Shown here one piece after another: positions 1 to 9,307 of a DNA stretch of 64,000 nucleotides. Position 1 is the stretch's first letter, and the number at the start of each line of letters is the position of its first letter. The stretch comes from an uncultured Bacteroidales bacterium. Its GTDB lineage: Bacteria > Bacteroidota > Bacteroidia > Bacteroidales > Bacteroidaceae. A program made the position numbers and the translations under genes. The notes beneath the pieces are model-generated. The model was not told where the DNA came from. It saw only the letters and a list, made by a program, of their open reading frames with translations, and made no database searches. Location: positions 51,512-115,511 of the forward strand of contig CACZJU010000003.1 of assembly GCA_902781515.1 (NCBI GenBank). The letters run 5' to 3'.

Positions 1-1
1 C

Positions 2-1246
2 GCTCCCCCTATTGGAGGGAGAGCCGAGAAACTTACTGGTGAGTGGTCAAAGCCTATATGTGTTATTGAAGGGAAGGGCATGATTGACCCGTGTCCACTA
101 TGGGATGACGACGGACACTGCTATCTGGTAAACGGTTGGGCCAACTCACGGGCGGGCTTTAATTCCGTACTCTCTGTGCGAGAACTGAGTTCCGATGGTA
201 GTCGTGTCATCTCACAGCCTCGTATAGTATTCGATGGAGGACAAGAGAACCATACTACTGAAGGACCGAAATTCTACAAACGCGATGGATGGTACTGGAT
301 AATGTGTCCTGCCGGGGGAGTCGCTATGGGCTGGCAACTAGCAATGCGCTCCCGTTCACCATACGGTCCATACGAATGGAAACGGGTTATGTGGCAGGGA
401 AAGACAGACATCAACGGACCTCATCAAGGAGCATGGATTCATACGGCCTTCAATGAGGACTGGTTCCTACATTTCAACGACAAAGGAACCTATGGTCGCG
501 TGGTCTATCTGCAACCTATAGATTGGTCAACTGGTTGGCCAATGATGGGGAACGACGGCGAGCCTTATACAAAATATCGCAAGCCCAAGTCTTCCAACAA
601 AAGTATTGTAAATCCGCAGGAAAGTGATGAATTCAACGATGGATTGGGTCTGCAATGGCAATGGCACGCCAACTATAACCAATTCTATGGTCAGCCGACC
701 GCTAATGGTTTCTATCGTCTTTATACTATAGACCAGCCAGAGAACTTCCGAAGTCTATGGGATGTTCCTAACCTGCTGCTTCAGAAGCCTACGGCTCCGT
801 GTTTCACAGTTACAGCCAAGGTTCGCTTTGCAGCGAAAGAGGATGAACAATATGGTGGATTGATAATGATGGGATGTGATTATTCGGCTCTTGTCATTTG
901 TAGTCAAGGCGACAAATTCTTATTGCAGCGTCACACATGCATGGGAGCTGACGAGGGTCAGCCCGAAATACAGCAAACATTGGAGAAACTTCAACCTACT
1001 GACCATGATACGATTCCCTATGCTCCTGCCATCTATCTCGACCTTTATCTGCGTATGACAGTAAAAAAAGGCATCTGTTCCTTCAGCTATAGTCTCGACG
1101 GCAAGCGGTTCAAGCCAGCAGGTGAATCGTTTACGATGCGCGAAGGGAAATGGATTGGTGCCAAATTCGGTTTTGTTAGCGAATGCCACAACAGAAAATC
1201 CAGCCGAGGATGGTTGGACCTCGACTGGATTCATATCACTCGATAA
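2..1246 (+). CDS. Glycoside hydrolase family 43 (xylosidase/arabinosidase type), 5'-truncated by window edge
   Basis: The frame is open to the first bases, so the true start lies outside the window; the first internal ATG at 80 falls in the middle of the catalytic domain. About 414 residues are visible. The segment IDPCPLWDDDGHCYL matches the GH43 five-bladed propeller strand that carries a catalytic acidic residue, and EGPKFYKRDGWYWIM matches the next conserved block with the acid/base Glu. From about residue 210 of the visible part (DEFNDGLGLQWQWHAN) a concanavalin-like beta-sandwich begins, as in the C-terminal domain of GH43 beta-xylosidases. The family cleaves xylosidic or arabinosidic bonds of plant hemicellulose. 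No upstream partner can be seen. The stop is 6 bp from the stop of the convergent next gene. The family call is firm; the substrate is not. Confidence 0.85.
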   Translation, partial: APPIGGRAEKLTGEWSKPICVIEGKGMIDPCPLWDDDGHCYLVNGWANSRAGFNSVLSVRELSSDGSRVISQPRIVFDGGQENHTTEGPKFYKRDGWYWIMCPAGGVAMGWQLAMRSRSPYGPYEWKRVMWQGKTDINGPHQGAWIHTAFNEDWFLHFNDKGTYGRVVYLQPIDWSTGWPMMGNDGEPYTKYRKPKSSNKSIVNPQESDEFNDGLGLQWQWHANYNQFYGQPTANGFYRLYTIDQPENFRSLWDVPNLLLQKPTAPCFTVTAKVRFAAKEDEQYGGLIMMGCDYSALVICSQGDKFLLQRHTCMGADEGQPEIQQTLEKLQPTDHDTIPYAPAIYLDLYLRMTVKKGICSFSYSLDGKRFKPAGESFTMREGKWIGAKFGFVSECHNRKSSRGWLDLDWIHITR

Positions 1247-1252
1247 AATCGA

Positions 1253-3769
1253 TTACTTAATCACAACCGCCTTGCCATTGCGGATGTAAACTCCCTTATT
1301 CAATTTGACAATTTGACCATTTACAATCTTACGACCTGACAAGTCGTACACCTCATTCTCTGAATTTCTCATTTTCTCATTTTCAATTTCTCCGATTCCA
1401 TCGGTATAACCGGAGAAACCGAGAACAATTTTCTCAGGCGCGATATTCTCAGCAAGCTTGAAATATGCACGGCAGGAAGTGAGGGAGGTCCGCTTGGTGG
1501 GCTGAACAGGATTGCCTTTGGTATCGAGATAGATAATGCTGGCGTCGTTGGCATCGAACGATACGGGCGAGAAACTGCCAATCATGGAAACGCTACCGTC
1601 TGTTGCATCAATCTTACTAGTCTCGATGACGGGATATACATTCTTAAATACAGGACCAATAGTATTATCACCGCTCTCCCACTTTATGAGATAGGGACGA
1701 CCGGCAACAATCTTCGTGGCATCCTTAAAGAAGAGGTAGAGGGTATTGCCCTCGATACCAGTGTAATGAGTATCGTACTCGCCCAATACATCCAGTTCCT
1801 TCAGTATTGCCCCCTCGAACGGAGTGCCAGTAAGGTCGTCGACATTGAAGGGCAGGCACAGAGGACGCCATACATCGTTGTGGAGAAAAGCAAAGGAACG
1901 AAGTGTGATATCAGATATTGCTCCAAGAGCATTTGTAAGAGTCTTTTCGTTGCTGTCGTACTCGGAAAGCGATACTGCCAAAGGAGCAATTCCTGACGAG
2001 TATGAGCAACGAATCTTGGAAACCGTAGGCTTGTGGTCGCCCAGAGGAGTCTCGTTGTCCGTTCCCTCCATATTGCCATAGGTGTAGTCCTGCTCGATGA
2101 GGAACGACATAGGCTGGAGTTGTACTGAGTACGCGGTAGAGGGGTTGATGTATATGATTTTATCCACAATCTCATAGCGCGAATAGTCGGTTGGGTCTGA
2201 ACCATCAGTCATGTTTTCCATATCCGTAGTTGGATATACTCCGTTGCGACCGAACTCTACCCATGCATCGCCCATAGAGAAATCGGACGACAGGCGATTC
2301 ATGAAGTTGGAGATAATGTCCTCGCGAGTCCAACGGCTGTTGGTGTCACCAATGACGAGCTTGGGTTTGCTGTGGTCAGAATTGTTGATAGCATCGCAAA
2401 GCTGACGCCACTGTGCCTCGCGCGACCAAGTAGCATTAGTGTCGCCAGCATCCATGTGGAGGATATAGGCATCGATATCTACAGCATCGTCAACCCTGAG
2501 ATCGTAGTGGCGGAATCCTTTTTTGACATACTGGTTACCATCCGTATCCTCAGTGGTGTCCCACTTTGTCCAGCTCTCGTTGGTGGCTGCAATCTTGCCA
2601 TTCTTCCAAATGAGATTCAAACCATCGGTGTCAACACGAATCTTTCCCTGTATCAACTTCCAATAATCAAGATCTTGGGCAATTAACCTAGCACGGATGC
2701 TTCCGCTACTATAGTTGTCCCAGAGCGATGACATCAGGGCGTTGTTGTAGTTGAAGTCCTCGGAGCAGCCAATGATGTCGTAGTTCTTTCCGGCAAGATA
2801 CTGACTGATTTTCAGCGTCCCATCCTGACCAGGACCGTCTTCGTTTAGGTTTATAGAACCAAATATTCCAAAATCTAATTTATTGGGCAGTCCGTCAACA
2901 TTCAGGGCACAAGCCGTGAAGGTGTTGGTTGCCATTGTGTTAGCCGACGCGAGACGTACTGTAGTATTCTTGCTTGATGTGCGCAGATAAACATTATGTC
3001 CTGCCAGCTTAATCTGTCTTTCCGCATCCAATATATTCGCTTCGCTATCCAACAAATCAGCATCAAACGTGTATTGCAGTCCCGTCAGATTACCTACAAC
3101 CCAGTAGTCGCCAGGATAGGGCAAAGTGTACTTATACCACTTTTCTGTCGAGAGTATTGTCTTGTCGTCGTTGGGCAGTTTCACTGCCTGTTCGCCAATC
3201 GTCTGCTCGCGGCTTAACTTCACATTATCGAGCTTGAAGAAAGTCTGTGTCTCGCCCTCACGGCCTGCCTCCCACCAACGGCCAGTACTGCCACAGCGGA
3301 TTGTAAGCTGACGTTCGCTGCCGATACGTACCACCAACGATACGGGTATGCCCACTTGATCGCCCTGACCATCAACGTTGACCGCAACATCATTACCAGA
3401 GAAAGTAACAACACGTCCCTCCCATGTAGCAACAACTGCCGACAGCACATATATGCCACTTGGCAGGTTGGTAATGGTCTGGCTGACAGCCAGTTCCTCT
3501 GCCCACCACTGATAGGCATTCATGAGATAGCCGCCATCCTTGTTCGACATATCATAATCGCCACGCGTACGGAACTCGTCGTTGCCATTCTGGTCTTTGC
3601 CGATAAGTTCCCATCCTGTTTCATCACCCGTTTCGAACGAGGGATTAGTAATGTAATACGTCATATCGGTGCTCTTTGCCTTCTTGGGAGCATCGTAACC
3701 GGCAGCAAAGAGGTTCGTGACTGATACTAACATCAAAAACAATGAAAGAAAGTGGCGAAAAGTCTTCAT
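1253..3769 (-). CDS. Secreted multidomain protein with endonuclease/exonuclease/phosphatase fold
   Basis: An 838-residue protein. I start it at 3769 (MKTFRHFL) because a clear promoter -7 box lies at 3799-3806, inside the longer frame that would begin at 3811. A signal peptide (LSLFLMLVSVTNLFA) is followed by a jelly-roll, carbohydrate-binding-like module (residues about 35-190, starting NPSFETGDETGW). Residues about 284-588 form an endonuclease/exonuclease/phosphatase-like domain: NVDGLPN, the acidic GCSEDFNY, a GDTNSR block in the place of the usual GDFN, and the terminal LGDHKP His. The tail (VYDLSGRK, then KGVYIRNGKAVVIK) resembles the C-terminal sorting or anchoring tails of Bacteroidetes secreted proteins. 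Members of the fold cleave nucleic acids, phosphoinositides or sphingomyelin; the substrate here is unknown. A short repetitive stretch encodes ENEKMRNSENE just before the tail. Confidence 0.7.
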   Translation of the reverse strand: MKTFRHFLSLFLMLVSVTNLFAAGYDAPKKAKSTDMTYYITNPSFETGDETGWELIGKDQNGNDEFRTRGDYDMSNKDGGYLMNAYQWWAEELAVSQTITNLPSGIYVLSAVVATWEGRVVTFSGNDVAVNVDGQGDQVGIPVSLVVRIGSERQLTIRCGSTGRWWEAGREGETQTFFKLDNVKLSREQTIGEQAVKLPNDDKTILSTEKWYKYTLPYPGDYWVVGNLTGLQYTFDADLLDSEANILDAERQIKLAGHNVYLRTSSKNTTVRLASANTMATNTFTACALNVDGLPNKLDFGIFGSINLNEDGPGQDGTLKISQYLAGKNYDIIGCSEDFNYNNALMSSLWDNYSSGSIRARLIAQDLDYWKLIQGKIRVDTDGLNLIWKNGKIAATNESWTKWDTTEDTDGNQYVKKGFRHYDLRVDDAVDIDAYILHMDAGDTNATWSREAQWRQLCDAINNSDHSKPKLVIGDTNSRWTREDIISNFMNRLSSDFSMGDAWVEFGRNGVYPTTDMENMTDGSDPTDYSRYEIVDKIIYINPSTAYSVQLQPMSFLIEQDYTYGNMEGTDNETPLGDHKPTVSKIRCSYSSGIAPLAVSLSEYDSNEKTLTNALGAISDITLRSFAFLHNDVWRPLCLPFNVDDLTGTPFEGAILKELDVLGEYDTHYTGIEGNTLYLFFKDATKIVAGRPYLIKWESGDNTIGPVFKNVYPVIETSKIDATDGSVSMIGSFSPVSFDANDASIIYLDTKGNPVQPTKRTSLTSCRAYFKLAENIAPEKIVLGFSGYTDGIGEIENEKMRNSENEVYDLSGRKIVNGQIVKLNKGVYIRNGKAVVIK

Positions 3770-3798
3770 GTGCGATACATTAATTATATTATTTGCGG

Positions 3799-3806
3799 CA
3801 AAAATA
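3799..3806 (-). promoter_or_regulatory. Promoter -7 box for the secreted EEP-fold gene
   Basis: On the minus strand this reads TATTTTTG, a match to the Bacteroidetes -7 consensus TAnnTTTG. It lies about 30 nt upstream of the ATG at 3769 and inside the longer frame starting at 3811, which is why the shorter start is chosen. No clear -33 TTTG is visible. Confidence 0.55.
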
Positions 3807-3824
3807 CTCAAAAATATTTATATA

Positions 3825-3856
3825 TTTGGCACTTCACTCGTTTTTTTGTAAGTTTG
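3825..3856 (+). promoter_or_regulatory. Promoter for the sirtuin gene
   Basis: TTTG at 3825-3828, a 20-bp spacer, then TAAGTTTG at 3849-3856, a full match to the Bacteroidetes primary sigma consensus. The expected transcript start is about 15 nt before the ATG at 3879. Confidence 0.7.
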
Positions 3857-3878
3857 CACGCAATAATAGCCGAATGAT

Positions 3879-4577
3879 ATGAAAAAGCTGGTTGTACTGA
3901 CAGGTGCTGGCATGAGTGCCGAAAGCGGCATCAGCACTTTCCGCGACAGCGGAGGCTTGTGGGACACCTACAACGTTGAAGACGTGGCAACACCAGAGGG
4001 TTGGGCACGCAATCCACAACTCGTGACAGAGTTCTACAACACCAGACGACGCGAGTTGCAGAACGTGGAACCCTGCAAGGGACACAAACTGTTGGCAGAA
4101 CTGGAAAAGGACTTCGACGTGCAGATAATCACCCAAAACGTTGACAACCTGCACGAGCGCGCCGGTTCCACGAAGGTATGCCACTTGCATGGAGAACTGA
4201 TGAAAGTGTGCAGCAGTTACGACCCCAATAATCCCCGTTTCATCGAAACTCTTTCACCCGAAAACTGCGAGGTGAAGATTGGCGACAGGGCAAAGGACGG
4301 CAGTCAGTTGCGCCCATTCATCGTATGGTTTGGCGAAGCGGTGCCCAACATTGAGGCGGCAGCGGAAATGTCATCGAAGGCTGACATCTACCTTATCATT
4401 GGCACCAGTCTGAATGTTTACCCTGCCGCAGGACTCATTCACTATGTGCCAGAAGGCTGTCCGATATACCTCATCGACCCCAAACCTGTGCAGTGGAACT
4501 CTCTTCTGCCTGTTCACCATATCATGAAGGGTGCAAGCGAGGGAATGGAAGAGTTCATACAGAAAATTAAAAATTAA
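3879..4577 (+). CDS. cobB: NAD-dependent protein deacylase (sirtuin, Sir2 family)
   Basis: A 232-residue single-domain sirtuin. The NAD-binding signature GAGMSAESGISTFRD is at residues 9-23, TQNVDNLHERAGS is in the middle, and the catalytic His is in HLHGE. The GTSLNVYPAA block near residue 170 closes the Rossmann fold. Sirtuins remove acetyl or other acyl groups from lysines, consuming NAD and releasing nicotinamide. The four cysteines of the usual zinc ribbon are not present as CxxC pairs between HLHGE and the WFGE segment, so this belongs to a zinc-less subgroup. It has its own promoter, divergent from the preceding gene. The short AT-rich spacer after it suggests the next gene could be read through from the same promoter. 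Confidence 0.9.
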   Translation: MKKLVVLTGAGMSAESGISTFRDSGGLWDTYNVEDVATPEGWARNPQLVTEFYNTRRRELQNVEPCKGHKLLAELEKDFDVQIITQNVDNLHERAGSTKVCHLHGELMKVCSSYDPNNPRFIETLSPENCEVKIGDRAKDGSQLRPFIVWFGEAVPNIEAAAEMSSKADIYLIIGTSLNVYPAAGLIHYVPEGCPIYLIDPKPVQWNSLLPVHHIMKGASEGMEEFIQKIKN

Positions 4578-4607
4578 GAATTAAGAGTTAAGAATTAAGA
4601 AAAAAAT
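4565..4607. repeat. Short AATTAAGA-type tandem spacer
   Basis: An AT-rich run of near-identical 7-8-mers (AATTAAGA, AGTTAAGA) covering the end of the sirtuin gene and the gap to the next start. Similar runs occur at 20710-20742, 25443-25470, 30305-30345 and 58319-58352. Confidence 0.6.
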
Positions 4608-4610
4608 ATC

Positions 4611-7600
4611 ATGAGAAGAATCGCGCTGGCAGCATTTGCCATTTTTTCAATTTTCAATCTTCAATCTTCAATTTGCTTTGCGCAGACCAACGTGACGACG
4701 AAGTACATCGAAAACCCCAACTTCGAAGCACGCTTTGCAGGATGGGATAACGCCGGTAGCTTTACGTTCAATACCTCGAAGAACTTTGCCGGACAAGACG
4801 GTATGGTATTCATGGAGAAGTGGGTTTCGAAAGGCAACAGTCTTGGCACGAACACTGGCATGAAGCAGACTCTCGTGGGACTGCCAGCAGGAACATACAC
4901 CCTGACCGTCAACGCCCAGAACATACAGCAATCAAGCGAGGTTGCACAAACGGGAGCCTTCATCTTTGCAGGTGACGAACAGACCGAAGTATCGGCCTAC
5001 GGACAATACAGCGTTGTATTCACCGTGCTAACTGGTCAGACAGTGATTGGATTTAAGTTGAAGACATGTACTGGAAACTGGGCATGTATCGATAACTTCA
5101 AACTCTATTCTAATGGAATAGTAAAGGACAGCGTGAATCTCGAACTGCAGAAGCTCATCACAGAGGCTGAAGGCGTGATTGGCGACGGAGTTACAGCTCC
5201 AGCGTTGCAGACTGCCATCGACGACGCAAAAGCCCTGCTGACTGCCGAGGGCGACTATCAGGCAGTGGCAAAGGCATTGGAAAGCGCCACTCTGAACTAT
5301 CGCGTGCAGAACGCCACAGGCACTGCCCCCACAGTCACCACCAATGAATTCATTGCTGCAGGTTCCACAATAGCACTGGGTCGTCTGACCGTAAAAGGCA
5401 CTGCCAGCGAACGTGGTTTCTGCTGGAGCACTGAGCCCGAACCAACTGTCCTCGACAACCGTTCCACCCGCTACTTCTCGAACAATGGCAACATCTACGT
5501 GATGGAGCACATGCAGCCTGCCACCATCTATTACGTTCGTGCCTATGCCATGACCAAGGACTATAAGGTTGGTTATGGTGAAGTGGTGAAGATGGCTACG
5601 CTGCCCAAGGGAAGTGTATCTACATCCTACGAAGACTATAACGGTGGCACAGAGCAGGAGGACTTCCGCATTGAATCCGCTGTGAACGAGTGTAAGTGGA
5701 TGTATAACAACCTGACAAACATCCGCGACTTCAACTTACGGGTACACTACGTACCAGGCTCTGGAGCAGGCGGCGGTACGGCAGAATGTAGCTATGGCGG
5801 TTGGATGAACGTAAGTCAAACCACTTCATACCAACAAACTGGTACTATCCTGCATGAAACCAATCATGGTGTGGGTGTAGGAACCACTGGCGAGTGGTAC
5901 AACAACTCCAACCTGCGTGCAGAAACCAGTCGTGGAATCTGGCTCGGTCCGCGTGCCAACCAGATGATACGCTTCTTGGAGAACAACAACGCTATTTCCG
6001 TAACTGGCGACAATACTCACATGTGGGGAACTCCGACCGACCAAGTGAAGTTGGCATACGGCATCAATGGTGCGCACGAAGATGCCTACAATCCTGAAAA
6101 TACATTGTTGTATTACAGCAACATTCTTATCACGCACGCCCTGCATCAGGACGGACTGATTTGCACCTCCAATGTGGGCTTTGCCACTCCGGCATACGTG
6201 TTCAGACAGGATGACAACCAGAAGTATTACATCAAGAATGACGAAGCGGAGTCAACAGGCTATCTGACAATGTCCAGCACAGGTGCACTGTCAATCAGCA
6301 CATACGATGCCACCAACGACGATATGTTTGCATGGAACATAACCTACGACCCCAAGACTTCGTACTACATTTTCCGTAATGTCGGCACAGGACGCTACCT
6401 GACATACAGCAGCGGATTCAAGGGCGTAACTCGCACCACGCCCGCATCAACCGACAAGTTCCACCTGCTGCCTGCACGCGCAGCAACAAAAATGGGCGAC
6501 TATAATGGCACTGGATATTGGATTGTCTATAACAAGGGAACAAATACCCTGAAACAGAACGGTGCAAAGGCTGCCTCTGCATCCCTCGACTTCTCCAACG
6601 CTACCACAAACCAGCGCTGGCTGTTCCTGACCGAAGCCGAAAGAAGTGCATACGATACTGCTGCAACCCCCGTAGTGATGCCACAACTGGAGAAAACGCT
6701 TACTGAAGCCAGTGCCATGCTTGACACACCACATAAGGCACAGAAAGAGGGAGGCGACATTACAGCCATCGACAGTGAACTCGGAAACCTCATCACCACC
6801 ATCACAGAAGCCAAGAGTGCATACACCACACCAGGCGAGGTGATTACGGCTGCCGACCAACTGAAGGCTGGAATGCTGACTTTCATTGGCGAAGTGAATG
6901 CTACTGACATGAGTAAGCCCTTCGACATCACATTCGCTCTCAACAATCCAGGACTCGACGGAACAAACGGATGGAGCACCGCTGCCACCAACAACTACTC
7001 GTGCGGCGAGTTCTTCGAGCAGACCTTCGACTTCAATCAAAGTACAGCCGAAAAGATGCCCATCGGCACCTTTGAACTGCGTGTACAGGCCTTCCAGCGT
7101 CCAGGCACAGCAGCAAACACCTACAATGCTTTTGTTGTCGAGGAAAAGGACAGTGTGAATGCATTCATATATATAAAGAGCGCCACCAACAAGCAACTGA
7201 TAAAGAACATCTGGGCCGATGCTCAGTCTAAAGCACTGGGTGGAGCCACCTACAACAAAAGCGGCAAGTACATCCCCAACAATATGCTGGCAGCCAGCAA
7301 GTGGTTCGATGCCGGATGGTATGAAAACAGCGTCATGGTCACCCAAACCAGCAAGGCTACGCTGAAGGTGGGCATAAAGGCCACAAAAGCTCCGACATCC
7401 TATTGGACCTGCTTCGACAACTTCCGCCTCTACTACTACGGCAACGTCAGTCAGGACGATATCACAGGCATTGAGGAAATGAGAGTTTCAGAAAATGAGA
7501 AAATGAGAAATGAGGTGTATGACCTGTCAGGTCGTCGTGTCCTCTCACCTCTCACCTCTCACCCCTCACCTCTAAAAAAGGGCCTATATATCGTAAATGG

Positions 7601-7622
7601 TAAAAAAGTCCTCATCAAATAA
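4611..7622 (+). CDS. Large secreted zincin-like metallopeptidase with carbohydrate-binding-like modules
   Basis: A 1003-residue secreted protein. The signal peptide ends around CFAQ at residue 25; its core is encoded by a TTCAATTTTC-type repeat. Residues about 30-165 form a jelly-roll binding-like module (NPNFEARFAGWDN). A helical stretch and a fibronectin-III-like segment (ERGFCWS, YYVRAYA) run to about 335. The central domain (about 345-520) contains HETNHGVGVGTTGEW at about 415-429, an HExxH zinc site with its catalytic Glu, so a zincin-type protease is likely. A trefoil-like module (about 530-675) follows, then helices, a second jelly-roll module (about 770-965) and a Bacteroidetes C-terminal tail (VYDLSGRR, then KKGLYIVNGKKVLIK). 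The tail is interrupted by a CTCACCTCT microsatellite. Attack on glycoproteins or mucin would fit the modules but is inference. Confidence 0.65.
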   Translation: MRRIALAAFAIFSIFNLQSSICFAQTNVTTKYIENPNFEARFAGWDNAGSFTFNTSKNFAGQDGMVFMEKWVSKGNSLGTNTGMKQTLVGLPAGTYTLTVNAQNIQQSSEVAQTGAFIFAGDEQTEVSAYGQYSVVFTVLTGQTVIGFKLKTCTGNWACIDNFKLYSNGIVKDSVNLELQKLITEAEGVIGDGVTAPALQTAIDDAKALLTAEGDYQAVAKALESATLNYRVQNATGTAPTVTTNEFIAAGSTIALGRLTVKGTASERGFCWSTEPEPTVLDNRSTRYFSNNGNIYVMEHMQPATIYYVRAYAMTKDYKVGYGEVVKMATLPKGSVSTSYEDYNGGTEQEDFRIESAVNECKWMYNNLTNIRDFNLRVHYVPGSGAGGGTAECSYGGWMNVSQTTSYQQTGTILHETNHGVGVGTTGEWYNNSNLRAETSRGIWLGPRANQMIRFLENNNAISVTGDNTHMWGTPTDQVKLAYGINGAHEDAYNPENTLLYYSNILITHALHQDGLICTSNVGFATPAYVFRQDDNQKYYIKNDEAESTGYLTMSSTGALSISTYDATNDDMFAWNITYDPKTSYYIFRNVGTGRYLTYSSGFKGVTRTTPASTDKFHLLPARAATKMGDYNGTGYWIVYNKGTNTLKQNGAKAASASLDFSNATTNQRWLFLTEAERSAYDTAATPVVMPQLEKTLTEASAMLDTPHKAQKEGGDITAIDSELGNLITTITEAKSAYTTPGEVITAADQLKAGMLTFIGEVNATDMSKPFDITFALNNPGLDGTNGWSTAATNNYSCGEFFEQTFDFNQSTAEKMPIGTFELRVQAFQRPGTAANTYNAFVVEEKDSVNAFIYIKSATNKQLIKNIWADAQSKALGGATYNKSGKYIPNNMLAASKWFDAGWYENSVMVTQTSKATLKVGIKATKAPTSYWTCFDNFRLYYYGNVSQDDITGIEEMRVSENEKMRNEVYDLSGRRVLSPLTSHPSPLKKGLYIVNGKKVLIK

Positions 7623-7644
7623 TCCTTAACCCTTAACCAATTCA

Positions 7645-9303
7645 ATGGCCAACATCATAAAGATTCGCTGCAAGAACACGGGTAAGACATTCCCAATGCC
7701 ACTGGGATGCACCGTTAATGAAGTTTACGAACATTCAGGACTGGAAATGAAATTCGGACCTGTGTGCGCAAGCATAAACAACAAGGTGCAGGGCATGAAC
7801 TACCGCTTCTACAACAGCAAGGACGTAGAGCTGCTCGATTTGACCAGCATCAATGGAATGCGCACCTACACCCACACCCTGTTCTTCGTGCTGGTGAAAT
7901 CCGTTGAGGACATTTTCCCCCAAGGACGCCTCATCATAGGTGCACCCGTATGTCGCGGCTTCTACTGCGAGCTATACATCGGTCGTCCCATAGAGGCAGA
8001 CGATGTGGCACAGTTGCGCCAGCGCATGCAGCAGATCATTGATGACGATATGCCCATCCACCGCATCCAATGTCCCATCGAGGAAGCCATACAGATATTC
8101 CGTCAGCGCGGCATGGAGAGCAAGGCTCAGCTGTTGGAAAGTCAGGGCAATCTCTATGCCTACTACTACCAGCTTGGCGACACCATCGATTTCTTCTACA
8201 GTTGTCTGCTCACAAGTACTGGCAAACTCAACCTCTTCGACCTCGTACCGCTCGACGAGGGTATGCTACTGCGTGTTCCATCGCGCAAGAATCCTGCCGA
8301 GCTCGAAGCCATAGAGCCACAGGAAAAGAAACTGGGAGTGTTCCGCGAATACCACCGCTGGCGTCACATCATGGGTGTTCGCAATGCCGGTGAGGTAAAC
8401 GCCGCCATACGTTCCGGACATATGTCGGAACTCATCAACGTGGCAGAGGCTCTGCAGGAGCGCAAACTCAACAAAATCACCGATGAAATCGTTGAACGAA
8501 AGTCGAAACTGGTGCTGATAGCAGGTCCCAGCAGTAGTGGTAAGACCACCACCAGCAAGCGCATAGCCATACAGCTCATGGCGTGCGGACTTCATCCCCA
8601 TACCCTCAGCACCGACAACTACTTCGTGAATCGTGTTGACAGTCCCAAGGATGAGAACGGTGAATACGACTTCGAACACATCGATGCACTGGACACAGCC
8701 TTCTTCAACAAGCAGATGAACCAGCTTCTCGATGGCGAAGAGGTGGAACTGCCACGCTACGACTTCGTGAGCGGTGAGCGTAAGTTCGAAGGCAAGAAAC
8801 TCAAGATTGGTCCCGACGATGTCATCATTCTTGAAGGCAACCATGCCCTCAACCCCATCCTGTCGAAACAGATTCCAGAATCACAGAAATACCGCATCTA
8901 CGTGTCGGCACTCACCACCATAGCCCTCGACGACCATAACTTCGTGCCCACCGAGGACATCCGACTGCTGCGCCGACTGCTGCGCGACTGTCGCTATCGT
9001 GGTTACACGGCGCAGGACACCATCAAGCGCTATCCCTCCGTGACACGAGGCGAGGAACGTTGGATTATGCCCTTCCAGGAGTCTGCCGATGCCACCTTCA
9101 ACTCGGCTCTGCTCTACGAGCTCAACGTCATTCGCGAACAGGTGATGCCAATTCTGGAACAGGTTGACGAACGCGAGGAGGAATACAGCGAGGCAAGTCG
9201 CCTGCGCAAGTTCCTGCGCTACTTCATTCCCGTTCCTGCACGTCAGGTTCCGCCAACATCACTGCTGCGCGAATTCTCTGGTGGCAGTTCCTTTAAATAT
9301 TAA
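7645..9303 (+). CDS. Nucleoside (uridine-type) kinase with TGS/threonyl-tRNA-synthetase-like N-terminus
   Basis: A 552-residue protein. The first 75 residues look like a TGS (ubiquitin-like) domain, and residues about 90-230 resemble the second additional domain of threonyl-tRNA synthetase. The second half is a phosphoribulokinase/uridine-kinase P-loop domain with GPSSSGKTT at about 294-302, followed by LSTDNYF and LEGNHALNP. This fusion is well known in Bacteroidetes and Firmicutes and is usually annotated as nucleoside or uridine kinase. The expected reaction is ATP-dependent phosphorylation of uridine or cytidine; the role of the synthetase-like part is not known. The following Fur-family gene starts 4 bp after its stop, so the two are probably co-transcribed. 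Confidence 0.85.
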   Translation: MANIIKIRCKNTGKTFPMPLGCTVNEVYEHSGLEMKFGPVCASINNKVQGMNYRFYNSKDVELLDLTSINGMRTYTHTLFFVLVKSVEDIFPQGRLIIGAPVCRGFYCELYIGRPIEADDVAQLRQRMQQIIDDDMPIHRIQCPIEEAIQIFRQRGMESKAQLLESQGNLYAYYYQLGDTIDFFYSCLLTSTGKLNLFDLVPLDEGMLLRVPSRKNPAELEAIEPQEKKLGVFREYHRWRHIMGVRNAGEVNAAIRSGHMSELINVAEALQERKLNKITDEIVERKSKLVLIAGPSSSGKTTTSKRIAIQLMACGLHPHTLSTDNYFVNRVDSPKDENGEYDFEHIDALDTAFFNKQMNQLLDGEEVELPRYDFVSGERKFEGKKLKIGPDDVIILEGNHALNPILSKQIPESQKYRIYVSALTTIALDDHNFVPTEDIRLLRRLLRDCRYRGYTAQDTIKRYPSVTRGEERWIMPFQESADATFNSALLYELNVIREQVMPILEQVDEREEEYSEASRLRKFLRYFIPVPARQVPPTSLLREFSGGSSFKY

Positions 9304-9307
9304 ACTA

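Noticed and set aside
3879-4577. Sirtuin as a pseudogene because of the missing zinc ribbon
   Set aside because: All NAD-binding and catalytic motifs are intact and zinc-less sirtuins are known.
6447-7346. 299-residue frame opposite the zincin-like gene
   Set aside because: Shadow; no start context, and the other strand has clear modules.
9164-9307. N-terminal extension of the Fur-family protein
   Set aside because: It lies entirely within the 3' end of the kinase gene; the ATG at 9308 follows the kinase stop and starts the winged-helix domain properly.
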